Shown here one piece after another: positions 8,695-17,185 of a stretch of 60,679 nt of DNA. The DNA is taken from positions 1 to 60,679 of the forward strand of contig CALLKY010000077.1 of NCBI GenBank assembly GCA_938083135.1, in the 5' to 3' direction. Below the pieces are notes generated by a model. It saw only the letters and a program-made list of their open reading frames with translations, made no database searches and was not told where the DNA came from. The stretch comes from an uncultured Alphaproteobacteria bacterium (lineage in GTDB: Bacteria > Pseudomonadota > Alphaproteobacteria > Bin95). A program made the translations under genes and the position numbers. Numbering within the stretch: the first letter of the stretch is position 1; every line of letters begins with the position of its first letter.

Positions 8695-9228
8695 TCACGC
8701 CTTCAATATTGAAGCCCAGGCGATCTTCAGCAGACGGATTCCGGCGGGCGCTGTGTGGTATCGAACCCGTTGGCAACACTCAACGAACGGCCGGACCAAA
8801 CCGCGCCGCAAACTAAGCAACGCGTATATCAACACGCCGAGAAACCAGCCCATGATGCTGTAGAAGAAGGCAATAATCAGTCCAAAGACGATGCCTGTGA
8901 CCGTCACATTGCCTTCCCAAGATAAATGAACGCCTAACCAAATCATGATGATTTGCGACGTAATTGCCCAAAAGACTGCACATCTAAGAATGGCTATTTC
9001 TCGTTGATTGAACATGGCATGCAAGACGCCGCCGTATGCTGCGCTAATGCATGTCGCTAGCGGCGTAATTCCCCACGGTATAAAAAGATGCAAGAAATCG
9101 TCATATTCATGCTCTAGGGTCGGATCAAAGCCCAGATACCACTGCCAGAAGATGAATGACTGCAACAGCCGAATAACAATAAACGTCGCTAAGAAACCTT
9201 CGCCTGTCAAAAATATTATGCGCAGCAT
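8695..9228 (-). CDS. membrane protein of unknown function
   Basis: 177 aa with four hydrophobic segments, roughly residues 5-25, 48-68, 85-105 and 115-140, and a basic C-terminal tail (LRRGLVRPFVECCQRVRYHT). No family is recognised. Base composition is visibly more AT-rich than the neighbouring pccA and ABC-transporter genes, hinting at a different origin. It stands alone: convergent with pccA on one side and about 120 nt beyond the end of the ABC transporter operon on the other. It could be read through from that operon or have its own promoter. Confidence 0.55.
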   Translation of the reverse strand: MLRIIFLTGEGFLATFIVIRLLQSFIFWQWYLGFDPTLEHEYDDFLHLFIPWGITPLATCISAAYGGVLHAMFNQREIAILRCAVFWAITSQIIMIWLGVHLSWEGNVTVTGIVFGLIIAFFYSIMGWFLGVLIYALLSLRRGLVRPFVECCQRVRYHTAPAGIRLLKIAWASILKA

Positions 9229-9350
9229 TCACGCCCCCTGATGGACCAGGGCGGCAGAATCGCCAACATTCGTGGCGAGGCTGCGGCTAGAAGCAGATCA
9301 AATTCTGTTTCTCTCGTAACGAAATCACGATGCCGATACGGACAATTACC

Positions 9351-10022
9351 CTATCGACTGCCCATAGAGCGGTGTTCGATGCGGGAGAGTAGGCGCACCA
9401 GGGGCCATAACAGCACCAAGTAAAGCACTGCCGCCATGACAATGGGTGTTGCGTTAAAGGTGACGGAGCGGGCCATGTCAGCGGAATAGAGGAGTTCTGG
9501 CAGGGCTACGACGCTGGCGAGGGACGTTAGCTTAGCCACCTCCAGCGTATTGCTGACCAGGTCTGGCAGGACGTTGCGGATAGCTTGGGGGAGGACGACA
9601 TAGGTTGTTGTTTGAAATCCGCTAAGGCCAGTGGAGCGCGCGGCTTCTGCCTGGCCGGTGCCAACGCTTTCGATACCGGCGCGGAACACTTCACCATAGT
9701 AGGCGGATGAGTTCAGCAGGAAAGCTAGGCAGACGGAGACGATGGCGGGCAGGTCAATGCCTGCGAATGGCAGGCCTGCATAGATGAAGATCAGCAGCAC
9801 CAGCGGCGGGAACGCCCGGAAGAAATCCACATAGATAATGGTCAGCCAGCGGACGGCGCGGAACCGGGACTGGCCGAGCAAGGCCACGGTTAGCCCGCCA
9901 ATGCAGCCGACAGGGATGACAGCAGCCATCAGGATCAGCGTCATGCCAAAGCCGCGCAGTAGCAGCGGCCAAGCCTGGGTCACGATATCCCAGTTGAAGA
10001 AGTTTTGGAGGATGAATTCCAT
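9351..10022 (-). CDS. amino acid ABC transporter permease (second)
   Basis: 223 aa from the ATG at 10022 (MEFILQNFFNWDIVTQAW), the start usual for polar amino acid permeases; the open frame extends upstream but overlaps the preceding gene. About five membrane helices. The EAA loop is EAARSTGLSGFQTTTYVVLP, the site that docks on the ATPase. It is the last gene of a four-gene transporter operon, 13 nt after the first permease. With that permease it would form the heterodimeric channel for an amino acid or related cation. Confidence 0.9.
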   Translation of the reverse strand: MEFILQNFFNWDIVTQAWPLLLRGFGMTLILMAAVIPVGCIGGLTVALLGQSRFRAVRWLTIIYVDFFRAFPPLVLLIFIYAGLPFAGIDLPAIVSVCLAFLLNSSAYYGEVFRAGIESVGTGQAEAARSTGLSGFQTTTYVVLPQAIRNVLPDLVSNTLEVAKLTSLASVVALPELLYSADMARSVTFNATPIVMAAVLYLVLLWPLVRLLSRIEHRSMGSR

Positions 10023-10035
10023 GCTTGCCGCCCCC

Positions 10036-10731
10036 CTACGTCCGACGCCAGGCGAAGCGCGTTTCAACCCATCGGCCGAAAACCACCACTGGAATGAACA
10101 GAATGAGATAAGCCAATGCGCCCAAAACCAAGGGCGACGCATTGCCGGAAAATGACTGGCCCGTCGTCGCCTGGTTCAGAATTTCACCAACGCCGACGAC
10201 CGTTCCGAGAGCCGTATTCTTGGCGATGGCAATGGTGCGATTGGTGAGCGGCGGCACGGTCATGCGGATTGCCTGGGGCATGATCACATAAGCCAGCGAT
10301 TGGCCGAAGCCTAGACCTGTAGAGCGCGCGGCCTCCCACTGGCCCTTGGGTGTCGCCAGGATACCAGCACGGAATATTTCCTCAGAGAATGCGGCGAGGA
10401 CCAAGGTCAGCGTGACATATGTAGCCGCATAGCCACTCAAATTCAGGCCAACGCCGGGCAGGCCAAAATAGAGCAATAGAATGAACACCAGCGGCGGCAG
10501 GGCGCGCATGACATCTGCGAACACGACGATCAGCCAGCTTGTCAGCCAGAATTCATAAGCGCGGATGACAGCCAGGATCAATCCAAGCACCAAACCGGAG
10601 ATGACGATGAGAATCGCCAAATGGCAGGTCAGCAAAAACCCGTCCACGATGTCCGGCAGGTATTTCTGCATCACCGCCAGATCGAAGAAACTGGCGAGGA
10701 AGCGATCCCATTGCGTGATATCGGCGTTCAT
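10036..10731 (-). CDS. amino acid ABC transporter permease (first)
   Basis: 231 aa, HisM/GltJ-type inner-membrane permease with about five helices and an EAA loop EAARSTGLGFGQSLAYVIMP near residues 134-153. It starts three nt after the ATPase stop and is followed by a second permease of the same family, giving the standard heterodimer. The longer N-terminal extension (MNADITQWDRFLASFFDL) is common in such first permeases. Substrate cannot be told from the permease. Confidence 0.9.
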   Translation of the reverse strand: MNADITQWDRFLASFFDLAVMQKYLPDIVDGFLLTCHLAILIVISGLVLGLILAVIRAYEFWLTSWLIVVFADVMRALPPLVFILLLYFGLPGVGLNLSGYAATYVTLTLVLAAFSEEIFRAGILATPKGQWEAARSTGLGFGQSLAYVIMPQAIRMTVPPLTNRTIAIAKNTALGTVVGVGEILNQATTGQSFSGNASPLVLGALAYLILFIPVVVFGRWVETRFAWRRT

Positions 10732-10734
10732 TGG

Positions 10735-11475
10735 TCAGTGATCAATCCGGGAGACGAAATCCCGGGTACGGGGCATTTGCGGATCACCAAACACTTGTTC
10801 CGGTGGGCCTTCCTCGACGATATGCCCTTCATCCATGAACACAACACGGTCTGCCGCTTCGCGGGCGAACCGCATTTCGTGGCTGACGACCAGCATGGTC
10901 ATGCCTGCGGTTCGTAAATCCCGCATGACCTCCAGCACGCTGCCGACCAATTCAGGATCAAGCGCACTGGTTGGCTCATCGAACAGCACCATTTTAGGCT
11001 CAAGCGCCAAGGCCCGCGCGATGGCGACGCGTTGTTGCTGGCCGCCGGAAAGCTGGTTCGGGTAGTTTTCAGCCTTATCGCTCAGCCCAACCCGGTCCAG
11101 TGCGGCGCGCGCCCGTTCTAGCGCCTCTGCCTTTGGGCGTTTCAGGACTTTTCGCAGCGCCAGCGCCACATTCCCTTCCGCCGACATATGCGGGTAGAGA
11201 TTGAAAGACTGGAACACCATGCCGATCTTCTGGCGCACGGCGTTGATATTGGTGGATTTGGCCGTGATATCGGTGCCATCAAAGATGACAGCCCCACCAT
11301 TTGATTCTTCCAGGCGATTACAGCACCGCAGCAGTGTGCTTTTGCCAGAGCCCGACGGGCCGATGATGAACACCAGCTCCCGTTCCCGCACGGCCAGATC
11401 AACGCCCTTCAACACTTCAAGCTTGCCGTAGGATTTACGCAGGCCCTGGACATCCAGAATAGGGGTATCGCTCAA
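10735..11475 (-). CDS. amino acid ABC transporter ATP-binding protein
   Basis: 246 aa from a TTG at 11475 (MSDTPILDVQGLRKSYG). The upstream ATG at 11526 would add an odd Trp-rich stretch, and a GGAG is placed before the TTG. Walker A GPSGSGKST, Q-loop, signature LSGGQQQRVAIARAL, Walker B VLFDEPTSALD and the H-loop VSHEM are all intact. It powers import by the adjacent permease pair. GlnQ/HisP-type length and sequence. It lies 74 nt after the binding-protein gene and three nt before the first permease. Confidence 0.92.
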   Translation of the reverse strand: MSDTPILDVQGLRKSYGKLEVLKGVDLAVRERELVFIIGPSGSGKSTLLRCCNRLEESNGGAVIFDGTDITAKSTNINAVRQKIGMVFQSFNLYPHMSAEGNVALALRKVLKRPKAEALERARAALDRVGLSDKAENYPNQLSGGQQQRVAIARALALEPKMVLFDEPTSALDPELVGSVLEVMRDLRTAGMTMLVVSHEMRFAREAADRVVFMDEGHIVEEGPPEQVFGDPQMPRTRDFVSRIDH

Positions 11476-11549
11476 GGCCCAAATGCTCCACCGGCACCAA
11501 AAAAGGAAGATGCTGGCCAGGCGCACATGGCCCAGCCAGCCGTCGCATA

Positions 11550-12407
11550 TTAGCCGCAGTTAGGGGCGTGCGGTGTCGCTTCGAAGCCTTCAAGACCAGG
11601 CTGGCCGTAGCCGCCCTGAACCGTCACAGCAGCAGAACCCGGCGTTGGCGCCAGGCCGAACCACTTCATGCTCATGGCCGTGAAGGTACCGTCAAGCTTC
11701 ATGCACTCAATGACAGCTTCGACCATGTTCCGGGTTTTCGCATCGTCCTTGCGGAACGGCATGCCGAACATTTTGCCCGTGGAGTAGTTGAAAGAAACTT
11801 CAAGCTGCGGGTTCTTCTTCACAGCCCATGCAACGCCGGTATTGCCAGCGACATTGGCGAAGGCGCGGCCAGATATGACGGCCTGAATGGCGTCCGTCTG
11901 CGTGCCGTAAGACTGCACTTTCCAGCCAATTTTTGCCTCTAAGCCACGCGCCCAGCTATCGTATACAGAGCCTTTGTTGACAGAGATGATCTTGCCCTTG
12001 AAGTCTTCCAGGGTCGCCATTGCAGGCGCGCCTTTTTTCACAGCAAACAAGAAGTCCGTGTTCAGGTAGCCTTCGGTGAAGAGCATGGTCTTCGCGCGCT
12101 CTTCGGTGATGGTTGTCGGTGCCACCAGGAAGTCATACTTGCCAGCCTGCATCGCTGGGATCAGGCCGGACCATTGGGCCGCCGTGATGTTCATTTTGGC
12201 ACCAAGTCGCTTGCCGATTTCATTGGCCAGATCAACGTTGAAGCCTTCAATGCCGCCAGAAAGCTTGGGCATGGCATGGGGTGCGAACGTACCGTCTAGG
12301 GCAACGTTATATTCTTTCTTCATGGCATGTTTATCTGCCAGCGCGCTGCCGGAAAAGGCTCCAGCTGCAAGGGCGATGACGCCCAACAGTCCAATCGTTT
12401 TCTTCAA
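11550..12407 (-). CDS. amino acid ABC transporter substrate-binding protein
   Basis: 285 aa starting with TTG at 12407; the start is set by a strong AGGAGAG seven to nine nt upstream and by the signal peptide MKKTIGLLGVIALAAGAFSG with cleavage expected after SALA. The mature part is a family 3 periplasmic binding protein: GTFAPHAMP, GFNVDLANEIGKRLG, PAMQAGKYDFLVAPTTITEER. It captures the ligand for the ABC importer encoded downstream. The usual acidic/Arg ligand residues suggest an amino acid or related cation but not which one. First gene of the operon, divergent from the LLM gene at 12880. Confidence 0.9.
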   Translation of the reverse strand: MKKTIGLLGVIALAAGAFSGSALADKHAMKKEYNVALDGTFAPHAMPKLSGGIEGFNVDLANEIGKRLGAKMNITAAQWSGLIPAMQAGKYDFLVAPTTITEERAKTMLFTEGYLNTDFLFAVKKGAPAMATLEDFKGKIISVNKGSVYDSWARGLEAKIGWKVQSYGTQTDAIQAVISGRAFANVAGNTGVAWAVKKNPQLEVSFNYSTGKMFGMPFRKDDAKTRNMVEAVIECMKLDGTFTAMSMKWFGLAPTPGSAAVTVQGGYGQPGLEGFEATPHAPNCG

Positions 12408-12879
12408 GTTAGCTCTCCTGCGTAAAAGCCGCCCTGATTGAGCGGCGCTGATGTTTCTTGGAACTGGATCACGGGATGCGCCCAGTTCAGATCAGGCTAG
12501 AAGTCAGCATCAGCAGTATCCCGTACTGGCTTGCTGAACAAGGTTAGCGCCATAGGCCATGGAAGTCTCATCCACCATTTCAGGTTCTTACTCTCAAGAT
12601 AGAAAGAGCAAGCGCCGTGCCATCTGCGACAGGCCTTGGTGTTCTTGGGTTCTATAGAAAATCTCTGATCCTGACGGCCACAAACCGCACAAAGCATAAT
12701 CGCCATAGGTCAGCTTTGATGAATATTTAGGCGCCTGATCGAAATACTTCGATTAGAACGCATTCATGCAATGGCAGTCTCCGCCACTTGGCAATTTCGG
12801 GCGCGTCGCTAAGCTATGCACAAACGCACCAATGACCCCGAATAGAGCAGTTTTTCGCTCCCAATATAAGGACCCTCCC
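12408..12879. promoter_or_regulatory. 472-nt divergent intergenic region with a short palindrome
   Basis: No convincing gene. It must hold the promoters of the ABC transporter (minus) and of the LLM gene (plus). A perfect inverted repeat ATCGAA-ATAC-TTCGAT lies at 12738-12753, 127 nt before the LLM start, and could be an operator. A 69-codon minus-strand frame at 12497-12706 has no recognisable family or good start signal. The region is AT-richer than the flanking genes. Confidence 0.4.
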
Positions 12880-14079
12880 ATGCCCCGACGCGGTATGAGC
12901 TTTGGCATATTCCTGGCACCGTTCCATGCAATTGGCGAAAACCCAACACTTTCCATGGAGCGAGATATGGAGCTGATCGAGCGCTTGGATCAGCTCGGTT
13001 ATGATGAAGCCTGGATTGGCGAGCATCATTCCGCCGGATGGGAGACCATCGCCAGCCCTGAGATTTTCATTGGCGCTGCCCTCCAGCGGACCCGGCATAT
13101 CAAGCTGGGGTCTGGCGTGACGTCCCTCCCCTATCACCACCCGCTTCTGGTGGCACAGCGCTTTGTGCAGCTGGACCATATGAGCAAAGGCCGAACCATG
13201 CTGGGCTGTGGGCCGGGTGCCCTACCATCTGACGCCTACATGATGGGCATCAAACCGACGGATCAGCGCCGTCGCATGATCGAATCCCTGGATGCGATCA
13301 TGGCACTGCTGAAATGCGAAGACCCTGTCACGATGGAAACGGACTGGTTCACGCTGAACGAGGCCCGGTTGCACCTGGCACCCTGGTCTGAGGATCGATT
13401 CCCGGTCGCCGTCGCGTCCACCATTACGCCATTCGGGATGATGGCTGCGGGGCGGCACGGCATTGGCGTGCTGTCCATCGGCGCTGGGATTCCGGGCGGG
13501 CCTGAAATGCTGGCGAAACAATGGAATATCGCCGAGGAAGAAGCCGCCAAGCACGGCCACACCATGAACCGCAAAGACTGGCGCGTCGTCGTCAACATGC
13601 ACTGCGCGGAGGATGATGAGCAGGCGCTGAATGAAGTCCGTGCAGGCGAACGCTTGGAGACCATTACCTATTTCGAAGAAACCCTTGGCCGCCCACCCGG
13701 TCGTGCGGATGATCCACTGAAAGACGGCGTGGAGATGGGCACAACGCTCATTGGCTCCCCTGACAAAATCTCGGAAGGGATAGAATACCTGCTGGAGCTG
13801 AGCCAAGGCGGGTTCGGCGGCATGCTGTTCCGTGCCAATGAATGGGCAACGCGGGAGCAAATATTGCGGAGCTATGAACTCTTTGGCCGCTATGTCGCCC
13901 CAAAATTCCAAGGCTCCCTCAACACCATTATCGACAGCAACCGCTGGACCAAAGAGAACCGCACCACGGTTCTCGCCGGCAATGTGGAGGCCGTTAAGAA
14001 GGCCTTCACCGACAGCGGTCGCGCCGTGCCTGAAGGCTTCGAAGGCCGGACACTTGGAGCCGAAGACGTCAAGAGTTAG
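12880..14079 (+). CDS. LLM-class flavin-dependent oxidoreductase (paralogue of the gene at 565)
   Basis: 399 aa from the ATG at 12880, preceded by AAGGACCCTCCC. The sequence SFGIFLAPFHAIGENPTLS, then IGEHHSAGWETIASPEIF and LGSGVTSLPYHHPLLVAQR, runs in register with the LLM protein at 565-1806, so the two arose by duplication. Differences lie in the substrate-side loops (CGPGALPSDAYMMGI against SGPGALPSDAYVLGI, and the C-terminal third). Flavin- or F420-dependent oxidation of a small substrate is expected. The gene is followed 46 nt later by an HMG-CoA-lyase-like gene, which may share its transcript and pathway. Confidence 0.88.
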   Translation: MPRRGMSFGIFLAPFHAIGENPTLSMERDMELIERLDQLGYDEAWIGEHHSAGWETIASPEIFIGAALQRTRHIKLGSGVTSLPYHHPLLVAQRFVQLDHMSKGRTMLGCGPGALPSDAYMMGIKPTDQRRRMIESLDAIMALLKCEDPVTMETDWFTLNEARLHLAPWSEDRFPVAVASTITPFGMMAAGRHGIGVLSIGAGIPGGPEMLAKQWNIAEEEAAKHGHTMNRKDWRVVVNMHCAEDDEQALNEVRAGERLETITYFEETLGRPPGRADDPLKDGVEMGTTLIGSPDKISEGIEYLLELSQGGFGGMLFRANEWATREQILRSYELFGRYVAPKFQGSLNTIIDSNRWTKENRTTVLAGNVEAVKKAFTDSGRAVPEGFEGRTLGAEDVKS

Positions 14080-14125
14080 GCTTTCGACCAAACCAATCAT
14101 CTAACGACCGCTAAGGATCGACCCC

Positions 14126-15100
14126 ATGAGCGATTTGCCAAGCCGTATTGATATTCAAGAAGAAGGACCCCGTGAGGGCTTTCAGATTGAGCCGGGACCG
14201 ATTGCAACTGCGCGCAAGATTGAGCTGATCGATGCATTGACCGAAACCGGGCTGAAGAAAATTCAGGTGGCGTCATACGTTAACCCGAAGCGGGTTCCGG
14301 GCTGGGCGGATGCGGATGAGGTTGTGAAAGGCTTCAAGCGCAAAGAAGGCGTTGCGCACCATGTTCTTTGGCTGAACGAAAAAGGCCTGCAGCGGGCGAT
14401 TGCGGCAGATGACATTTACATGTTCGGCTCAATCTCAACGACGACGTCTGAGACCTTTATGGGCATGAACACCAATCGCGGGTTCAAGGAAAATGTTGGC
14501 GTTCAACGCAATCAGATCGCCATGTACCAGGAGCACGGCATTCCGGTAACGCGCGCCTCCATTATGACGGCGTGGGGCTGCAATTTCGAAGGCGATATCC
14601 CACCCGCACGCGTAGTTGAGCGGCTGGAAGAACTGCTGGGGCTCGAAGCCGAGACCGGCATTGATATCGATATCATTAGCCTTGCCGACACAGTCGGATG
14701 GGCGACGCCTAAATCTGTGAAGGAGGTTGTTGGTGCCGTCCGCAATCGCTGGCCAGACAAGCGCATCTGCCTGCACCTGCACGACACGCGCGGCTGCGGC
14801 ATTGCGAATGTTTATGCAGGGCTGGAAATGGGCGTCGATCTCTATGACAGCTCCGTCGCGGGCCTAGGCGGTTGCCCGTTTGCGGGACACAAGGGGGCTG
14901 CAGGCAATGTCACCACCGAAGACATCGTGTTCATGTGCGATGAGATGGGCGTTGAAACCGGCGTCGATCTGGAAGCCTTGATCGAATGCGCCCGGCTTGC
15001 TGAAGATATTGTCGGCCATGATCTGCCGGGCAAAGTCATGCGCGGCGGCGCACTCTCCGCCCTCCGCCGGGACGCGAAAGCGCAGGCGGCCCATGCCTAG
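14126..15100 (+). CDS. hydroxymethylglutaryl-CoA lyase-like DRE-TIM enzyme
   Basis: 324 aa TIM barrel. The metal-binding HxH is HLHDTRG with His217 and His219, and the lyase signature is GLGGCPFAGHKGAAGN with Cys250 and Asn261. The N-terminal catalytic motif reads EEGPREGFQ (Arg16, Glu17), where classical HMG-CoA lyases have GPRDG, so the substrate may differ from HMG-CoA. Expected chemistry is retro-Claisen cleavage of a 3-hydroxy-3-acyl-CoA to acetyl-CoA plus a keto product. The stop overlaps the next gene by eight nt, and an LLM enzyme lies just upstream. Classical HMGL acts in leucine breakdown, which would fit pccA-type acyl-CoA carboxylation. Confidence 0.8.
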   Translation: MSDLPSRIDIQEEGPREGFQIEPGPIATARKIELIDALTETGLKKIQVASYVNPKRVPGWADADEVVKGFKRKEGVAHHVLWLNEKGLQRAIAADDIYMFGSISTTTSETFMGMNTNRGFKENVGVQRNQIAMYQEHGIPVTRASIMTAWGCNFEGDIPPARVVERLEELLGLEAETGIDIDIISLADTVGWATPKSVKEVVGAVRNRWPDKRICLHLHDTRGCGIANVYAGLEMGVDLYDSSVAGLGGCPFAGHKGAAGNVTTEDIVFMCDEMGVETGVDLEALIECARLAEDIVGHDLPGKVMRGGALSALRRDAKAQAAHA

Positions 15101-15551
15101 CGCAACCCCATCTGACGCCGCCAACAAAACCATCGCCGCGTTTGGCTGGCCCGCATCCCTGGTGAAAGACTACGGGCCATGGGTCGTGCTGGTGCGCCCG
15201 GCCCAGCCAACTTGGGGGTCCTTAGTGCTTGCGTGCACGGAGGATGCGGAAGCCTTCTCCGATATCTCGGCAGAGGCGTTCGCGGCGCTGCCGAGTGCGA
15301 TTAAGGACATCGAAGCGGCGCTTAAGGCTGCGTTTGACTACGACAAGATCAATTATCTGATGCTGATGATGGTGGATCCAAACGTCCACTATCACGTGAT
15401 CCCGCGCTATGCGGCGGCGCGAAGCTTTAACGGCGCAGAGAATGCGGATTCCGGCTGGCCCGGGCCGCCTGCTCTGGGTGACGGGATCACGCTAGACACA
15501 GGCGGGATGATGGCCATGGCTGAGCATTTGAAGGCCCATTGGCCAGTGTAA
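15093..15551 (+). CDS. HIT-like domain protein
   Basis: 152 aa from the ATG at 15093, overlapping the end of the lyase gene by eight nt, so the two are co-translated. The fold signature is NVHYHVIPRY near residues 93-102: the H-x-H-x-H motif of histidine-triad proteins is present except that the first His is Asn. The central His, the usual nucleotidyl acceptor, is kept. The likely role is nucleotide hydrolysis or transfer, with the substrate unknown. Followed by palindromic repeat copy A. Confidence 0.7.
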   Translation: MPSATPSDAANKTIAAFGWPASLVKDYGPWVVLVRPAQPTWGSLVLACTEDAEAFSDISAEAFAALPSAIKDIEAALKAAFDYDKINYLMLMMVDPNVHYHVIPRYAAARSFNGAENADSGWPGPPALGDGITLDTGGMMAMAEHLKAHWPV

Positions 15552-15570
15552 GATATATGACCGCTGCCAT

Positions 15571-15701
15571 CCCCCCTCACCCTGCCCTCTCCCCCCGCCA
15601 AACGTTTGCATGGGGGGCGAGGGTTCCAATAGGAAGTAACGCGGACTCTGTGAGGGTCCCCTCGCCCCCCAACGGAGGGAGAGGGATCAGGGTGAGGGGG
15701 G
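15571..15701. repeat. palindromic intergenic repeat, copy A (full length)
   Basis: A 131-nt imperfect palindrome. Outer arms CCCCCCTCACCCTG and CAGGGTGAGGGGGG pair with each other. Inside are two hairpins: CCCTCTCCCCCC pairing with GGGGGGCGAGGG, and CCCTCGCCCCCC pairing with GGAGGGAGAGGG. The folded form is a three-way junction. Related copies occur at 17007, 20728, 34268 and 56093, with degenerate parts near 30710 and 30834. Confidence 0.9.
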
Positions 15702-15755
15702 TGCCTGCGGCCATTTCCCAACCCTCCCAACGCAACACATAATGAAAGACACCCC

Positions 15756-16910
15756 ATGCCCCTAGACCTTGCAGCCCTATCTGTGAACGCGCATCTGGTC
15801 GGCCAACCGGGCTCCCGTGCGGCGTTGTCTACGCCGGCCCTGGTGCTCGACCTGGATATCATGGAGGCCAATATTGCTGCCATGCTGAGCTGGACGAAGG
15901 CTAAAGGTCTCCGCATCCGCCCCCACGCCAAAACGCATAAATCAGTCACGATCGCTAAAATGCTGGTGGATGCAGGCGCTGTTGGTGCCTGTTGCGCCAC
16001 ATTGGGAGAGGCCGAGGCTTTGGCAGGCGGGGGCGTGCCGGGCGTTCTCATCACCTCCCCTGTGGTTCAGGCAGCCAAGATTGATCGGCTGCTCGCACTA
16101 AATGAAATTGCAGATGATCTGGCCGTCGTCACCGATGACCCAACGAACGTCGCCATGCTGGCAGCAGCGGCCGAAGCCAAAGGCGGGAAGCCGCTGACGG
16201 TGTTTATCGATAATGATGTCGGCGCCAACCGCACGGGCGTGCCTTCCGCCCAGCAAGCGACAGCGCTTGCTCGCGATATTGACGCGGCACCCGCACTGCG
16301 GTTCGGCGGCATCCAGGGCTATGCCGGGCAATTGCAGCACATCGTCGATTTTGAAGAGCGCAAACGCGGTGCCGAAGAAGTCGCCCGGCATATGCGCCAG
16401 GTCGAATCGGCCTTGAAAGAGGCCGGTATCGCCCCGCCATTGCTGACAGGCGGCGGCACTGGCACCCATGCAATCGAAGCTGATGCAGATGGCCTTGGCG
16501 AACTTCAGGCCGGGTCCTTCATCGTGATGGATGTGGATTACAACCGCGTTGATCTGCGCGGCGGTGGTGAGCGGCCTTTCAAGGACGCGCTTTTCCTTCG
16601 CACCAGCGTTGTCTCCGCCCAGCACGAAAAGTTCGTGACGACGGATGCTGGCCTTAAGTGCTTTGCCACTGAAGGCTATATGCCAGTGATCGCCACGGGC
16701 GCGCCAGACGGTGCCACATATGGCTGGTCCGGCGATGAACATGGCCGGGTAACGCTACCTGAAGGGGCAGCCGCCCTAAAAATCGGCGACGCCATGGAAT
16801 GTGTGACACCGCATTGCGACCCCACCATCAACCTGCACGACTGCTATCATGTCTGCCGGGGTGATGTGCTGGTCGATATCTGGCCAGTGGATGCCAGAGG
16901 GAAGCGTTGA
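15756..16910 (+). CDS. D-threonine aldolase/D-serine dehydratase-like PLP enzyme
   Basis: 384 aa. The alanine-racemase-like N-terminal barrel has the PLP lysine in RPHAKTHKS (Lys59, the same number as in characterised D-threonine aldolases). The C-terminal domain ends in CVTPHCDPTINLHDCYHV, which carries the His/Cys metal site of the family. It would act on D-3-hydroxyamino acids, either cleaving D-threonine-type substrates to glycine plus aldehyde or dehydrating D-serine-type ones. The ATG at 15756 follows GAAAGACACCCC. The gene stands alone between direct copies A and B of the palindromic repeat. Confidence 0.82.
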   Translation: MPLDLAALSVNAHLVGQPGSRAALSTPALVLDLDIMEANIAAMLSWTKAKGLRIRPHAKTHKSVTIAKMLVDAGAVGACCATLGEAEALAGGGVPGVLITSPVVQAAKIDRLLALNEIADDLAVVTDDPTNVAMLAAAAEAKGGKPLTVFIDNDVGANRTGVPSAQQATALARDIDAAPALRFGGIQGYAGQLQHIVDFEERKRGAEEVARHMRQVESALKEAGIAPPLLTGGGTGTHAIEADADGLGELQAGSFIVMDVDYNRVDLRGGGERPFKDALFLRTSVVSAQHEKFVTTDAGLKCFATEGYMPVIATGAPDGATYGWSGDEHGRVTLPEGAAALKIGDAMECVTPHCDPTINLHDCYHVCRGDVLVDIWPVDARGKR

Positions 16911-16911
16911 G

Positions 16912-16980
16912 GGCGGAAAGCGGTGAAGGCGGAAAGCGGTGAAGGCGGGAAGCGGTGAAGGCGGGAAGCGGTGAAGGCGG
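16912..16980 (+). repeat. 16-bp tandem repeat, four full units
   Basis: Four consecutive units of GGCGGAAAGCGGTGAA (units one and two) or GGCGGGAAGCGGTGAA (units three and four) plus a partial fifth, starting one base after the stop of the PLP-enzyme gene. The units run without interruption, as expected from slippage. Confidence 0.95.
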
Positions 16981-17006
16981 GCGAGTTTTCTCTGGCCCGC
17001 AACCTT

Positions 17007-17125
17007 CCCCCCTAACCCTGCCCTCTCCCCCCTATGGGGGGAGAGGGTTCTAAAAGGAAGAAACGCGAACTATGTGAGGGTCCCCTCGCCCCCCATAGGG
17101 GGGAGAGGGATCAGGGTGAGGGGGG
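17007..17125. repeat. palindromic intergenic repeat, copy B (full length)
   Basis: Same architecture and same orientation as copy A: outer arms CCCCCCTAACCCTG and CAGGGTGAGGGGG, with inner hairpins around CCTATGG and CCATAGG loops. The central spacer (AAGGAAGAAACGCGAACTAT) is very close to that of copy A. Together A and B flank the PLP-enzyme gene as direct repeats. Confidence 0.9.
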
Positions 17126-17185
17126 AAGCCTGCAGGACGCAGATTGCGACAACGGCCACCTGAATTCAGTTACTTACAGAATACC

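Noticed and set aside
12497-12706. 69-codon minus-strand frame with several Cys residues
   Set aside because: No start signal, no known family and a partner-free position in a promoter region.
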